64,000 nt of DNA from JAVWIF01 sp036639635 (GTDB lineage: Bacteria; Bacillota_I; Bacilli_A; Erysipelotrichales; Erysipelotrichaceae). Position numbers and translations under genes: made by a program. The notes below the pieces were generated by a model. It was given only the letters and a program-made list of their open reading frames with translations. It did not search any database and was not told the origin of the DNA. Where the stretch lies: assembly GCA_036639635.1 (NCBI GenBank), contig JAVWIF010000001.1, positions 1-64,000 on the forward strand, read 5' to 3'. Below are positions 44,131-52,482 of this stretch, piece after piece. The stretch's first letter is position 1, and every line of letters begins with the position of its first letter.

Positions 44131-44595
44131 CTAATCTATGTAAACTTTAAAAAATAATTCCTTAATCTTATCTTCAATTTTGTCCATTACCTCATTTGAT
44201 ACTGTTAACTTTCTAATCGGATCAAGTTGGTTAATGGGTTTTACTATTCTGTACTTACTAATAGTAGTAATCTGATGTACTTTTGCATATGTATGTTTCT
44301 TAAGACTTGTGTATCTCATAATAACTTCGTTTTGTAGCATGATATTTTCAGTTACATAGTTAATGTTATTGGCAACGTTCAACCTTGTGAATATTGTTTT
44401 CTTTATCTCATCACCTAAATCTAAATGGTATTTATGGTGCTTAGATGTTAAAGGGATGACAGTTAGCAGTTCATTAGAGTTTCTATCTCTCTTTGTTAAT
44501 ACTATAGCAAAATGGTTTCCTTTGATTTCACTGCCAACTTGGGGGGGGAAATCCACCATGACTACTGTTCCTCGTTTGAATGTATAAAAAGCCAT
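44131..44595 (-). CDS. MazF/PemK-type endoribonuclease toxin without visible antitoxin gene
   Basis: The 154-residue protein starts with the MazF pattern: FKRGTVVMVDFPPQVGSEIKG, then HFAIVLTKRDRN, LLTVIPLTSK, and a helical C-terminal extension (about 115-154). MazF toxins cut mRNA at short sites. The usual partner, a small MazE-like gene just upstream, is absent: the 290 bases before it hold no antitoxin-like frame. The structured repeats after it are unusual. A GAGGGAA-type site precedes the ATG. It lies next to the decayed integrase, so it may be a relic of the same element. Confidence 0.85.
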   Translation of the reverse strand: MAFYTFKRGTVVMVDFPPQVGSEIKGNHFAIVLTKRDRNSNELLTVIPLTSKHHKYHLDLGDEIKKTIFTRLNVANNINYVTENIMLQNEVIMRYTSLKKHTYAKVHQITTISKYRIVKPINQLDPIRKLTVSNEVMDKIEDKIKELFFKVYID

Positions 44596-44885
44596 TTATT
44601 CCCTCTTTTGTAGACATATAATCTCACAGATGGTGATGGAGCCAAAAAAATCAACAAAAAGTGGAGAATAAAGGAGAATATAATCGATAAAAAAATCGTT
44701 TAAAAAAGATACGAGATTTGTGAGGAGATACATCTGATGAAACTATTCCGAAGTCCTCGAATGTAGGGGTTTCTACAATTTATAAAGTTGATAGTACCTA
44801 TTAAAAATCCTCCTTTAGTAGTTTTCTTAATTCTACCATTGGAGGATTATTTTACACACAAATTTTTACAGGCTCTAAGAATTAT
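44596..44885. other. Non-coding accessory scar between mazF and the lipoprotein gene
   Basis: No gene is supported. There are short in-frame scraps on the plus strand (GDGAKKINKKWRIKEN near 44640; NVGVSTIYKVDSTY ending near 44803), a hairpin AATCCTCC/GGAGGATT at 44806-44848, and TTTACACACAAATTTTTACAG near 44852, which recalls the ends of Mutator/IS256-type elements. These look like decayed mobile DNA, but each piece is weak. Confidence 0.35.
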
Positions 44886-45362
44886 TTAGTCATCAAGTTT
44901 AAGGCGTAGTTCTAAAGCATCTAGTGCACTATCAATTTCATCTTCAATTTTATCTAGCTGTTTCTTATAGTCACGAACTTCATTAAATGTTAACTTATTA
45001 TCTTTATATGTTCTATCTAACGTATTTTCATATGTTTCCATGGCAAGTTCGATGGTATCTGATTCTGTATCTAAAGTAGTATAAGCTTTTATGTTTTTCA
45101 CTTTATCATCTTCATATGAAATAGCATTGATGCGCTTAATAAGATTATCTCCATTTGTTTTAAATTCATTTATTTTACTTTCAATATTCGTCTTACTTGC
45201 AGTACTAGTATCTTCTTTGTTGTTTTTTGTTGTTTTTTCTTTTTCTAGTTGAGTGATTTTATTTTCTAAGGTTTTTACATCACGTTCTAAGTCATCTGTT
45301 TTAGAAGAACATCCAGTTAATAGAAGAAGTACTGCTATAAAAACTAATTGTTTAATTTTCAT
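44886..45362 (-). CDS. Small lipoprotein with coiled coil
   Basis: Not a known family. From the ATG at 45362 the protein has 158 residues: a lipoprotein signal with lipobox LTGC (Cys18), a coiled-coil stretch DDLERDVKTLENKITQLEK (about 23-41), a Lys/Asn/Ser/Thr-rich linker and a second charged helical region to the end. It would be anchored to the outer face of the membrane. The ribosome site is weak, and an ATG nine bases upstream is the alternative start. Confidence 0.7.
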   Translation of the reverse strand: MKIKQLVFIAVLLLLTGCSSKTDDLERDVKTLENKITQLEKEKTTKNNKEDTSTASKTNIESKINEFKTNGDNLIKRINAISYEDDKVKNIKAYTTLDTESDTIELAMETYENTLDRTYKDNKLTFNEVRDYKKQLDKIEDEIDSALDALELRLKLDD

Positions 45363-45418
45363 AAAGTTCATCTCGCTTTCTATTGTATAGTATGAGCATT
45401 ATTCAATGGAATATGAAT

Positions 45419-46066
45419 TTATTTATAATCACGCTTACCAAATATTATCGTACCTAAGCGAATCATGTTAGAACCATGTTGAATGGCAAGTTTATAATCA
45501 GAACTCATTCCCATTGATAAATATTTAAAAGTATCACTTCCATATTCGTTTTGCAATTTATGGAATAGAATATTCATTTTTTCAAAGCAAGCAGCTTCTA
45601 ACTCGTGATCATCACATAAAGGTCCAACACACATTAAGCCTTGTACATCTAAGTGAGGGAAGCTTTTACATTGTTTTACAAAGGATGGACACTCTTCTAG
45701 TAAGACACCTGTCTTATTTGTTTCTCTAGATATATTAACTTCAATTAATATGGGCATAATTTTATCGATTTTATTACATTGCTTTTCGATTTCTTCAGCT
45801 AAACGTAAACTATCAACACTTTCTATCATGTCTACAAGAGGAACAACGTCTTTTACTTTGTTTCGTTGTAAATGACCAATCATATGCCATTGATAATTTT
45901 TATCATACTTTTCTTGTAACTCTTGTACTTTATTTTCTCCAAAAATAGTACAGCCACATAGAAATGCTTCATCGATCTCTTTTTTTGAATGTGTCTTACT
46001 TACAGCAATTAGTTGCACATTTTCAGGTAATTCGTTTTTGATTTCTGCTAACACTTTTTTATCCAT
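45419..46066 (-). CDS. yggS: PLP homeostasis protein YggS
   Basis: A single-domain alanine-racemase-fold protein that binds pyridoxal phosphate and buffers it, without known catalysis. The 215 residues show the PLP lysine in LIAVSKTHS (Lys24), FGENKVQELQEK, WHMIGHLQRNK and the C-terminal SMGMSSDYKLAI with the phosphate-binding loop. GGAGAT precedes the ATG. It is 15 bases downstream of the pseudouridine synthase gene on the same strand. In Bacillus the homologue lies in the ylm/sepF cluster, which is not seen here. Confidence 0.93.
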   Translation of the reverse strand: MDKKVLAEIKNELPENVQLIAVSKTHSKKEIDEAFLCGCTIFGENKVQELQEKYDKNYQWHMIGHLQRNKVKDVVPLVDMIESVDSLRLAEEIEKQCNKIDKIMPILIEVNISRETNKTGVLLEECPSFVKQCKSFPHLDVQGLMCVGPLCDDHELEAACFEKMNILFHKLQNEYGSDTFKYLSMGMSSDYKLAIQHGSNMIRLGTIIFGKRDYK

Positions 46067-46081
46067 AGTAATCTCCTTTGC

Positions 46082-46888
46082 TTATTTTGGTGTAGATTGG
46101 CTATCTTGTAAAGACGTATTTAATTCGCGTAATTCATCTGCACGAAGGTAACGCCATTCTCCAACGCCTAAATGATCTAATGTAATATTCATAATACGAA
46201 CACGTTCTAGTTTAATAACACGACAATCAACAGCAGTACACATTCTTCTGATTTGCCGATTTAAACCTTCACTTAGGACTAGTCGAAAAGAATTTGCGTT
46301 AACTCTACTTACAAGAGCGGGCTTTGTTATTTGATATGCATTGGTAGTTGGATTATATATTTGAACACCAGTACGTAACTTTTCAAGGTTTTCATCGCGA
46401 ATAAACTGATTCACACGAACAATATATTCTTTTTCATGATGATTCTCAGCACGTAATATTTTGTTAACAATATCGCCATCATTGGTCAGTAAAATTAGTC
46501 CACTAGAATCTTTATCAAGTCTTCCTATGGGGAATATTGGTTCTTCATATTGCATATAATCCACAATATTATCCTCAATTTCAGTATCAGTAGTACACGT
46601 AATCCCCACTGGTTTATGTAGTGCAATATATACCAATTTTTGTGTATGCTGAATGATATTACCATCAACGATAACACATTGATTTTCGCGCACTTGGGTA
46701 GTTAAAGAAGCGATTTCACCATCTACACTAACTTTTTGTGCTTCAATATAGCGATCAGCTGCTCTACGTGAGCAAAAGCCAGAACTGCTAATATATTTAT
46801 TTAGTCGGATGGTATCTCTTTTTTCATGTTGGATAATATTGTTTGTATCTTCTTCATTGGTTGCTTTTATTTGATATGCTTTTTTCAT
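46082..46888 (-). CDS. rluF: 23S rRNA pseudouridine synthase, RluF/RluB type
   Basis: It isomerises a uridine in 23S rRNA. The likely protein from the ATG at 46888 (268 aa) has an N-terminal S4 domain (IRLNKYISSSGFCSRRAADR), then the RsuA/RluB catalytic core with the active-site Asp in GRLDKDSSGLILLTNDG and the end LSEGLNRQIRRMC. The RluF group is the best match by eye. Open frame extends to 47032, but those 48 codons look non-coding. A GAGAAAACAA sequence precedes the chosen start. Confidence 0.88.
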   Translation of the reverse strand: MKKAYQIKATNEEDTNNIIQHEKRDTIRLNKYISSSGFCSRRAADRYIEAQKVSVDGEIASLTTQVRENQCVIVDGNIIQHTQKLVYIALHKPVGITCTTDTEIEDNIVDYMQYEEPIFPIGRLDKDSSGLILLTNDGDIVNKILRAENHHEKEYIVRVNQFIRDENLEKLRTGVQIYNPTTNAYQITKPALVSRVNANSFRLVLSEGLNRQIRRMCTAVDCRVIKLERVRIMNITLDHLGVGEWRYLRADELRELNTSLQDSQSTPK

Positions 46889-47002
46889 TTGTTTTCTCTC
46901 ATTGTGACATTTATCATCACGTGTTTTATATTCATTATTTACCATTCTTAAAGTAAGATGGTAACAGTCATATTGTACCCTAAATAGGCTATAAAAACAA
47001 TA

Positions 47003-47043
47003 AAAGAAAACGTCCAACCTTAGATAATCCAAGAATGAACGTT
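47003..47043 (-). terminator. Weak terminator after ddh
   Basis: On the minus strand AACGTTC (47043-47037) can pair with GGACGTT (47015-47009), followed by TTCTTTT. The loop is long and the stem short. Confidence 0.4.
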
Positions 47044-47051
47044 ATACCTTC

Positions 47052-48035
47052 TTATAATAAATGTTTTCTTAATTCTTCATTTGTATCGCTATGTAAATAA
47101 GCAGGTGCGATATCAAATACTGTTTTACAGCCACAATAACCATCTTGTTGCATACGATAAGCAGCTCGAGCATAAGCTACAAGCACACTAGAAGTAAATT
47201 CTGGATTAGAATCAAGGGTTAGTTGATATTCGATTACGTGTTTATTTTCATGTTGCCAACCAGTAGTTCCAGTTCTAATCACAAAACCACCATGTGGAAT
47301 TCCGCTATGATCACGTTTAAATTCATCTTTACTAATAAAATGAACAGTAGTGTTATATTCATCAAAATAGTTAGGCATTGTTTTTATGCTGTTTTCAATA
47401 AAATCTAAGTCAGCATCTTGTTTTGCGACAACAAAACATTCTCTTGTATGTTTTTCTCTTGGTGATAAAACAGGATTCTCACCGTTTCTAACTGCTTCTA
47501 GCGCTTTTTCTACAGGGATTGTATATTGCTTAGCATCTTGTACACCAGCAATACGACGAATTGCATCTGAGTGACCTTGGCTTACGCCTTTTCCCCAAAA
47601 TGTATAATCGTTTCCTTCGGGTAATATGGCACTAGCATATAAGCGATTTAATGAAAATAAACCTGGATCCCAACCAGCAGAAATAATACTAATTTTTTTG
47701 AACTTTTTACTAACTTGATCAACAGATGCAAAATGCTCTGGTATTTTTGCATGTGTATCAAAGCTATCTACAACATTAAAGTATTGTGCAAATTCTTGCG
47801 TTTGTTTTGGAAGATCATTAGCACTTCCTCCACAAAGAATCATAACATCAATTTTATCTTTCATAGAGATTGCATCTTCCAATGTATAAACAGCAGTTTG
47901 CGTATCATGTGGAGTGACACTATTAGGTTCTCTTCTTGAAAAAATTCCAACCAATTCCATGTCTGAAGCAGAAGCTATGGCGCATTCAACACCGCGCCCT
48001 AAATTGCCATAACCTAAAATTCCAACTCTAATCAT
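47052..48035 (-). CDS. ddh: meso-Diaminopimelate D-dehydrogenase
   Basis: It makes meso-diaminopimelate from tetrahydrodipicolinate in one NADPH-dependent step, for lysine and cell-wall synthesis. The 327-residue protein starts MIRVGILGYGNLGRGVE (Rossmann loop) and contains SAGWDPGLFSLNR and GVSQGHSDAIRRI, both substrate-site motifs of the family. The ATG at 48035 has GGAGGATACC upstream and is preferred over a start 15 bases earlier. Having ddh suggests a bypass of the acyl-intermediate pathway. Confidence 0.95.
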   Translation of the reverse strand: MIRVGILGYGNLGRGVECAIASASDMELVGIFSRREPNSVTPHDTQTAVYTLEDAISMKDKIDVMILCGGSANDLPKQTQEFAQYFNVVDSFDTHAKIPEHFASVDQVSKKFKKISIISAGWDPGLFSLNRLYASAILPEGNDYTFWGKGVSQGHSDAIRRIAGVQDAKQYTIPVEKALEAVRNGENPVLSPREKHTRECFVVAKQDADLDFIENSIKTMPNYFDEYNTTVHFISKDEFKRDHSGIPHGGFVIRTGTTGWQHENKHVIEYQLTLDSNPEFTSSVLVAYARAAYRMQQDGYCGCKTVFDIAPAYLHSDTNEELRKHLL

Positions 48036-48050
48036 AAAGGTATCCTCCAT

Positions 48051-48357
48051 TATTTTATATTTCTTACATATAATATCATTTTATTTCAGAAAATGCACTT
48101 CTTTTTTTACAATTCTATAAAAAAGAACAGTTGTTTTAAGCTGTTCCTTCTGCGTGGATATTGTCCACTTGTATATGAAAGGGAACATAATATTCCCTAT
48201 CTATAGTATATGTGGGTAGAAATTAAAATATGCATTGAATAATGTCTTTTTATTATAAAAATAAAGGAACACTAAAACATGGTAGAATACGCTATTTTCT
48301 TTGTCTATCAATAGTCGAATATGGTATAATAAATGAGATTAGTTAGGAGTGTCGAGA
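48051..48357. other. Gene-free region between ddh and tmk
   Basis: This divergent gap contains a hairpin GAACAG/CTGTTC (about 48124-48146), AT-rich filler, and a TATAAT at about 48324 that can serve as the tmk -10. No gene, riboswitch motif or repeat was recognised. Confidence 0.5.
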
Positions 48358-48990
48358 ATGCAAAAAGGTCTATTTATTACATTTGAAGGAAATGATGGTA
48401 GTGGTAAAACAACAATTTCTAAAATGGCTTATGAAAAATTAAAAGAAATGGGTTATGATGTAGTATATACGAGAGAACCAGGCGGTATCGATATTGCCGA
48501 ACAAATCAGACATGTCATTCTTGATCCAAAGAATACGGCAATGGATGCAAGATGTGAAGCGTTGTTATATGCTGCAAGTCGTAGACAACATTTAGTAGAA
48601 AAAGTATTACCAGCTTTAGCGGAAAATAAAATTGTGCTTTGTGATCGCTTTGTGGATAGTTCTTTAGCGTATCAAGGGATTGGTAGAGGAATTGGAATTG
48701 ATGAAGTTTATCAAATCAATGAATTTGCGATTGAAGGACATTTACCACAAGCAACCATTTTTCTAAGCGTATCAGTAGAGACTGGTTTAGCACGTGTACT
48801 AACACGTGGTAATCAAGATAGACTTGATAAAGAAAGCACACAATTTCATAAAAGAGTTCGCGAAGGATACGATATCGTCAAAGAAAAGTTTAAAGAACGT
48901 ATGTATATTGTCGATGCTAATCAAGGAATTGAAGAAGTATTAGATACTACCATGCATACTTTGTTAGAGATTATAAACGCTCATGTTTAA
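48358..48990 (+). CDS. tmk: Thymidylate kinase
   Basis: It phosphorylates dTMP to dTDP. From the ATG at 48358 (AGGAG eight bases upstream; an in-frame GTG at 48349 lies too close) the 210-residue protein has the P-loop FEGNDGSGKTT (9-19), the DR(Y/F) motif LCDRFVDSSLAYQG, TREPGG and a lid region. It is the first gene of tmk-holB-ricT-rsmI and overlaps holB by eight bases. Confidence 0.96.
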   Translation: MQKGLFITFEGNDGSGKTTISKMAYEKLKEMGYDVVYTREPGGIDIAEQIRHVILDPKNTAMDARCEALLYAASRRQHLVEKVLPALAENKIVLCDRFVDSSLAYQGIGRGIGIDEVYQINEFAIEGHLPQATIFLSVSVETGLARVLTRGNQDRLDKESTQFHKRVREGYDIVKEKFKERMYIVDANQGIEEVLDTTMHTLLEIINAHV

Positions 48991-49963
48991 AGATATTTTG
49001 TTAGAACAACAACCGGTTGTTTATCATACGTTGAAGAATGCTTTAGAAACTCATAAAGTGGCTCATGCTTATATGTTTAGCGGACCTAATGGTACACCTA
49101 AAAAAGAAACGGCATATTTTTTAGCGCAAAGTTTACTTTGTGAACAAGAAGAAGGGTTTGCTTGTGAAACATGTGATACGTGTAAGCGTGTGGTACATAA
49201 TGAATATGCTGATATGATATATTTAGATGGTACGTTAGTTTCAATAAAAAAAGATGAAATTTTAAAGTTACAACATACTTTTTCTAAAACTGGATTAGAG
49301 TCAAATGGTAAAAAAGTATATATCTTAGACCATGCTGAAAATGCTACTCCAGATGCTTTAAATTCTTTGTTAAAGTTTTTAGAAGAACCAACCAATGATA
49401 TGGTAGCTATCTTACTAGTGGAACAAATTGATCGTGTACTACCTACCATTGTTTCACGTTGTCAAAATATTCCATTTACAGCGTTAAATGCGAAACAATG
49501 TTATGAAGCAATACGTGGAGAATTAAATGAATTAGATGCCTATTTGCTAAGTCATATGATTCGTCAGAAAAAGGATATTATGGTTGCTGTCGAGAGTGAA
49601 GATTACCAACATGCTATTTATGTTTTTAAAGGCATGATAGAACGTTACGAATCATCGCCTTATGAAGCGCTCTTATTTCTACAAACAGAAGGATTTCCTA
49701 CTAAACAAAAAAAGTATGGGAAACAAGCTTTAAATTATTTGATTGAAATATTAACGCTATTCTTTAGAGATTGTTTAAAACAGAATAAAGATATCCATGA
49801 TGATTGGTATTTAAAACATTTAATGATTATGCAAAGTAAACAAATAGACAATGTGAAAATATTACAAATATTAATGCAAACAAAGGATAAATTATTACGA
49901 TCTGTAAACATACAATTGTTAGTTGAACAGATGTTATACCAAATGAAAGAGGTGAGCAAATGA
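48983..49963 (+). CDS. holB: DNA polymerase III subunit delta'
   Basis: The clamp-loader subunit paired with DnaX. The 326-residue protein has a clamp-loader AAA+ fold in which the P-loop is degenerate (GPNGTPKKE, lacking GKT), as typical of delta', a zinc-cysteine set (CEQEEGFACETCDTCKR) and the SRC sensor in IVSRCQNI. It overlaps tmk and ricT by a few bases, so the unit is translationally coupled. Confidence 0.94.
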   Translation: MFKDILLEQQPVVYHTLKNALETHKVAHAYMFSGPNGTPKKETAYFLAQSLLCEQEEGFACETCDTCKRVVHNEYADMIYLDGTLVSIKKDEILKLQHTFSKTGLESNGKKVYILDHAENATPDALNSLLKFLEEPTNDMVAILLVEQIDRVLPTIVSRCQNIPFTALNAKQCYEAIRGELNELDAYLLSHMIRQKKDIMVAVESEDYQHAIYVFKGMIERYESSPYEALLFLQTEGFPTKQKKYGKQALNYLIEILTLFFRDCLKQNKDIHDDWYLKHLMIMQSKQIDNVKILQILMQTKDKLLRSVNIQLLVEQMLYQMKEVSK

Positions 49964-50829
49964 GCCAGGATAGCCATAATGAACAACGCCGTGATTCTCA
50001 TGAAAAAAAGGAAAATAGAACTTTTAAGTTTATTGTATTTGTATCTTTTAAAGAATCTAAAAAGATATATACCTTTGGAAGCGATGTAGATAACTTTAGA
50101 ATTGGAGATCAAGTAGTTGTTGAGACCGTACGTGGATTAGAATTAGGTGAAATTGTGAAAGAGAGTGAAACGTTTTTGCCTAACGGAATGGAAATTAAAC
50201 CAATTATTCGTAAAGCAACAGAAAAAGACTTAAAACAAACAGCAGATAATATTGGCAAAGCAAAACATGCCATGGAAGTTTGTAGTGAATGTATTCAAAA
50301 ATATGAATTAGATATGAACTTAATTGATGCGGAGTATACATTAGATTGTAGTAAGATTATCTTTGTATATGTTGCAGATGAGCGTGTTGACTTTAGAGAA
50401 CTATTAAAAGAGTTAGCAAGTATTTTCAAATGTAGAATTGAATTACGTCAAATAGGACCTAGAAATAAATCTAAAATTATTGGAGGATTAGGAACTTGTG
50501 GAATGGAAACATGCTGTTCTAGATTCTTAAATGATTTTGATGTTGTTTCTATTAATATGGCTAAGAACCAATTGCTAGCTTTAAATATTCAAAAACTAAG
50601 TGGGCAGTGTGGTAAATTAATGTGCTGTTTAAAATTTGAAGATTCACAGTATAAGCGTTTACGAGAAGGACTTCCTAAGATGAATTCGCAAATCGAGTAT
50701 AAAGGAAGTAAGTATCGTATTACTAGTATGAATGTTCTATTACAACAAGTAAAGATTGAAAATAGAGAAGATGTGCAATTCTTAAACTTCAAAGAATTGT
50801 GGCCAGATATAGATTTTTCAGATCGGTAG
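49960..50829 (+). CDS. ricT: PSP1-domain protein RicT (YaaT)
   Basis: RicT is part of the Ric (Y) complex with RicA and RicF, binds iron-sulfur clusters and directs RNase Y processing; in Bacillus it also affects sporulation and competence. The 289-residue protein shows the PSP1 core with clustered cysteines: VCSECIQKY, GLGTCGMETCCSRF and GQCGKLMCCLKFE. The start overlaps holB by four bases. The gene order holB-ricT is conserved in Bacillota. Confidence 0.94.
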   Translation: MSQDSHNEQRRDSHEKKENRTFKFIVFVSFKESKKIYTFGSDVDNFRIGDQVVVETVRGLELGEIVKESETFLPNGMEIKPIIRKATEKDLKQTADNIGKAKHAMEVCSECIQKYELDMNLIDAEYTLDCSKIIFVYVADERVDFRELLKELASIFKCRIELRQIGPRNKSKIIGGLGTCGMETCCSRFLNDFDVVSINMAKNQLLALNIQKLSGQCGKLMCCLKFEDSQYKRLREGLPKMNSQIEYKGSKYRITSMNVLLQQVKIENREDVQFLNFKELWPDIDFSDR

Positions 50830-50838
50830 GTGAAGGTT

Positions 50839-51696
50839 ATGAAACGTCAAAAAAGTTTTGAAAATGAACAACCAACGCTGTATCTTGTGGCAACTCCTAT
50901 TGGTAATTTAGAAGAGTTAACTCCAAGAGCTATCAAAATATTAGAAAGTGTAGATGTAATTGCTGCAGAAGATACACGAAATACGATGAAATTATTAAAA
51001 CATTTTGGTATTTCAACAAGACTGATTGCACATCATCAACACAATGAATTAAATAGTGCAAATGGATTACTTGATTTATTGGATCAAGGACAAAGTATTG
51101 CTATAGTAAGTGATGCTGGTTATCCTTTAATCTCCGATCCAGGACAAGTGGTTGTAGCCAAAGTAATAGAAGCTGGATATAATGTAGTGCCAATATCTGG
51201 CTGTAATGCGATGTTAAATGCTGTGGTTTCTAGTGGACTTAGTACAAATCATTTCTTGTTTTATGGTTTTCTTAAATCATCGCAAAAAGAGCGAGTAAAA
51301 GAACTTTACGAAGTAAAGTATTATCCGTTTACAATGGTATTTTATGAGGCACCTCATCGAATAAAGAAAATGTTAACAAGTTGTCTTGAAGTATTGGGGA
51401 ATCGTAATATTTGCTTAGCAAGAGAACTTACTAAAAAACATGAAGAATTTATTCGTGGAACAATTGAAGAAGTCTTAGATATAGTTGATGATATAAAAGG
51501 TGAAATGGTAATCGTTATAGAAGGATCAAAAGAAGAGAAAAATTTAGGTGATATTTCTCCTATGCCAATCGTGCGTGAACAAATCAAAACTTATATTGAT
51601 GATGGTTTAACAACCAATGAGGCAATTAAGCGCGTTGCGAAAGAACGAGGGTTATCAAAGAACGATATTTATAAAGAATATCACGAATTAAGTTAA
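50839..51696 (+). CDS. rsmI: 16S rRNA 2'-O-ribose C1402 methyltransferase
   Basis: RsmI methylates C1402 of 16S rRNA with SAM. From the ATG at 50839 (AGGTGA upstream) the 285-residue protein has the SAM/tetrapyrrole-methylase fold: LVATPIGNLEELTPRAI, AAEDTRNT, VSDAGYPLISDPG and FYEAPHRI. The last ~35 residues form the small helical C-terminal domain. In Bacillus yabA and yabB intervene between ricT and rsmI; they are absent here. Confidence 0.95.
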   Translation: MKRQKSFENEQPTLYLVATPIGNLEELTPRAIKILESVDVIAAEDTRNTMKLLKHFGISTRLIAHHQHNELNSANGLLDLLDQGQSIAIVSDAGYPLISDPGQVVVAKVIEAGYNVVPISGCNAMLNAVVSSGLSTNHFLFYGFLKSSQKERVKELYEVKYYPFTMVFYEAPHRIKKMLTSCLEVLGNRNICLARELTKKHEEFIRGTIEEVLDIVDDIKGEMVIVIEGSKEEKNLGDISPMPIVREQIKTYIDDGLTTNEAIKRVAKERGLSKNDIYKEYHELS

Positions 51697-51703
51697 GATA
51701 TGT

Positions 51704-51736
51704 AGGGTAAAATGTAGTGATACATTTACCCTTTTT
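51704..51736 (+). terminator. Terminator after rsmI
   Basis: AGGGTAAAATGTA (51704-51716) pairs with TACATTTACCCT (51721-51732) with one bulge, followed by TTTT. Confidence 0.8.
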
Positions 51737-51804
51737 CAATATTCAGTAAACCATCACACAAAAGAGATAAAAAACAAGGTATAATGGAAGTACGAGGTGA
51801 TAAT

Positions 51805-52482
51805 ATGAGTAAACTATTGGTTGTTGATGATGAGGCGAATATCCGTGCAATGATACGTAAATATGGAGAATTCGAAGGACACGATGTAGAAGAAGCAGTA
51901 GATGGTATGGATGCTGTTGAAAAGTGTCAAAGAAATGAATATGATTTAATAATTATGGATATTATGATGCCTAACCTTGATGGCTTTTCTGCTGTAAAAG
52001 AGATAAATAAAGATAAAGCAATACCAATTATTATGTTATCAGCAAGAGGAGAGGAATATGATCGAATTCATGGATTTGAAATAGGAATTGACGATTATGT
52101 GGTAAAGCCATTCTCACCAAAAGAATTAATGATGCGTGTAGCTGCTATTTTAAAACGCTATAACGCAGAAGATAACAAAGGGAAAGAAACATATGAATAT
52201 AAAGGATTAAAGATTGATTTTAGTGCACGTAAAGTATTCATTAAAGACGAAGAAATTGAGATGTCACCCAAAGAATATGTATTACTTTTCTATTTTGTAA
52301 GAAATACAGGACTAGCTTTAACAAGAGAACAATTGATTCATGACGTATGGGGATATGATTTTTATGGTGATGATCGCACATTAGATACCCATATTAAACT
52401 ATTAAGGAAAAGCTTACGTGAGTACAATACAATGATTGTAACATTACGTGGTGTTGGCTATCGTTTTGAAGCCCAAGATTAA
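51805..52482 (+). CDS. OmpR/PhoB-family response regulator
   Basis: The 225-residue regulator starts MSKLLVVDDEANIR with the acidic pocket, has the phosphoacceptor Asp52 in IIMDIMMPNLDG, the Lys of the receiver in DYVVKPFSPKEL, and a C-terminal winged helix (EIEMSPKEYVLLFYF, then WGYDFYGDDRTLDTHIKLLRKSL). The start at 51805 has GAGGTGATAA upstream; an in-frame ATG 21 bases earlier has none. It overlaps the kinase gene. The signal and regulon cannot be told from sequence. Confidence 0.94.
   Translation: MSKLLVVDDEANIRAMIRKYGEFEGHDVEEAVDGMDAVEKCQRNEYDLIIMDIMMPNLDGFSAVKEINKDKAIPIIMLSARGEEYDRIHGFEIGIDDYVVKPFSPKELMMRVAAILKRYNAEDNKGKETYEYKGLKIDFSARKVFIKDEEIEMSPKEYVLLFYFVRNTGLALTREQLIHDVWGYDFYGDDRTLDTHIKLLRKSLREYNTMIVTLRGVGYRFEAQD

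Noticed and set aside
46889..47032. N-terminal extension of the pseudouridine synthase
   Set aside because: The 48 extra codons are aromatic and Cys-rich and unlike the family, and the ribosome site lies at the later ATG.
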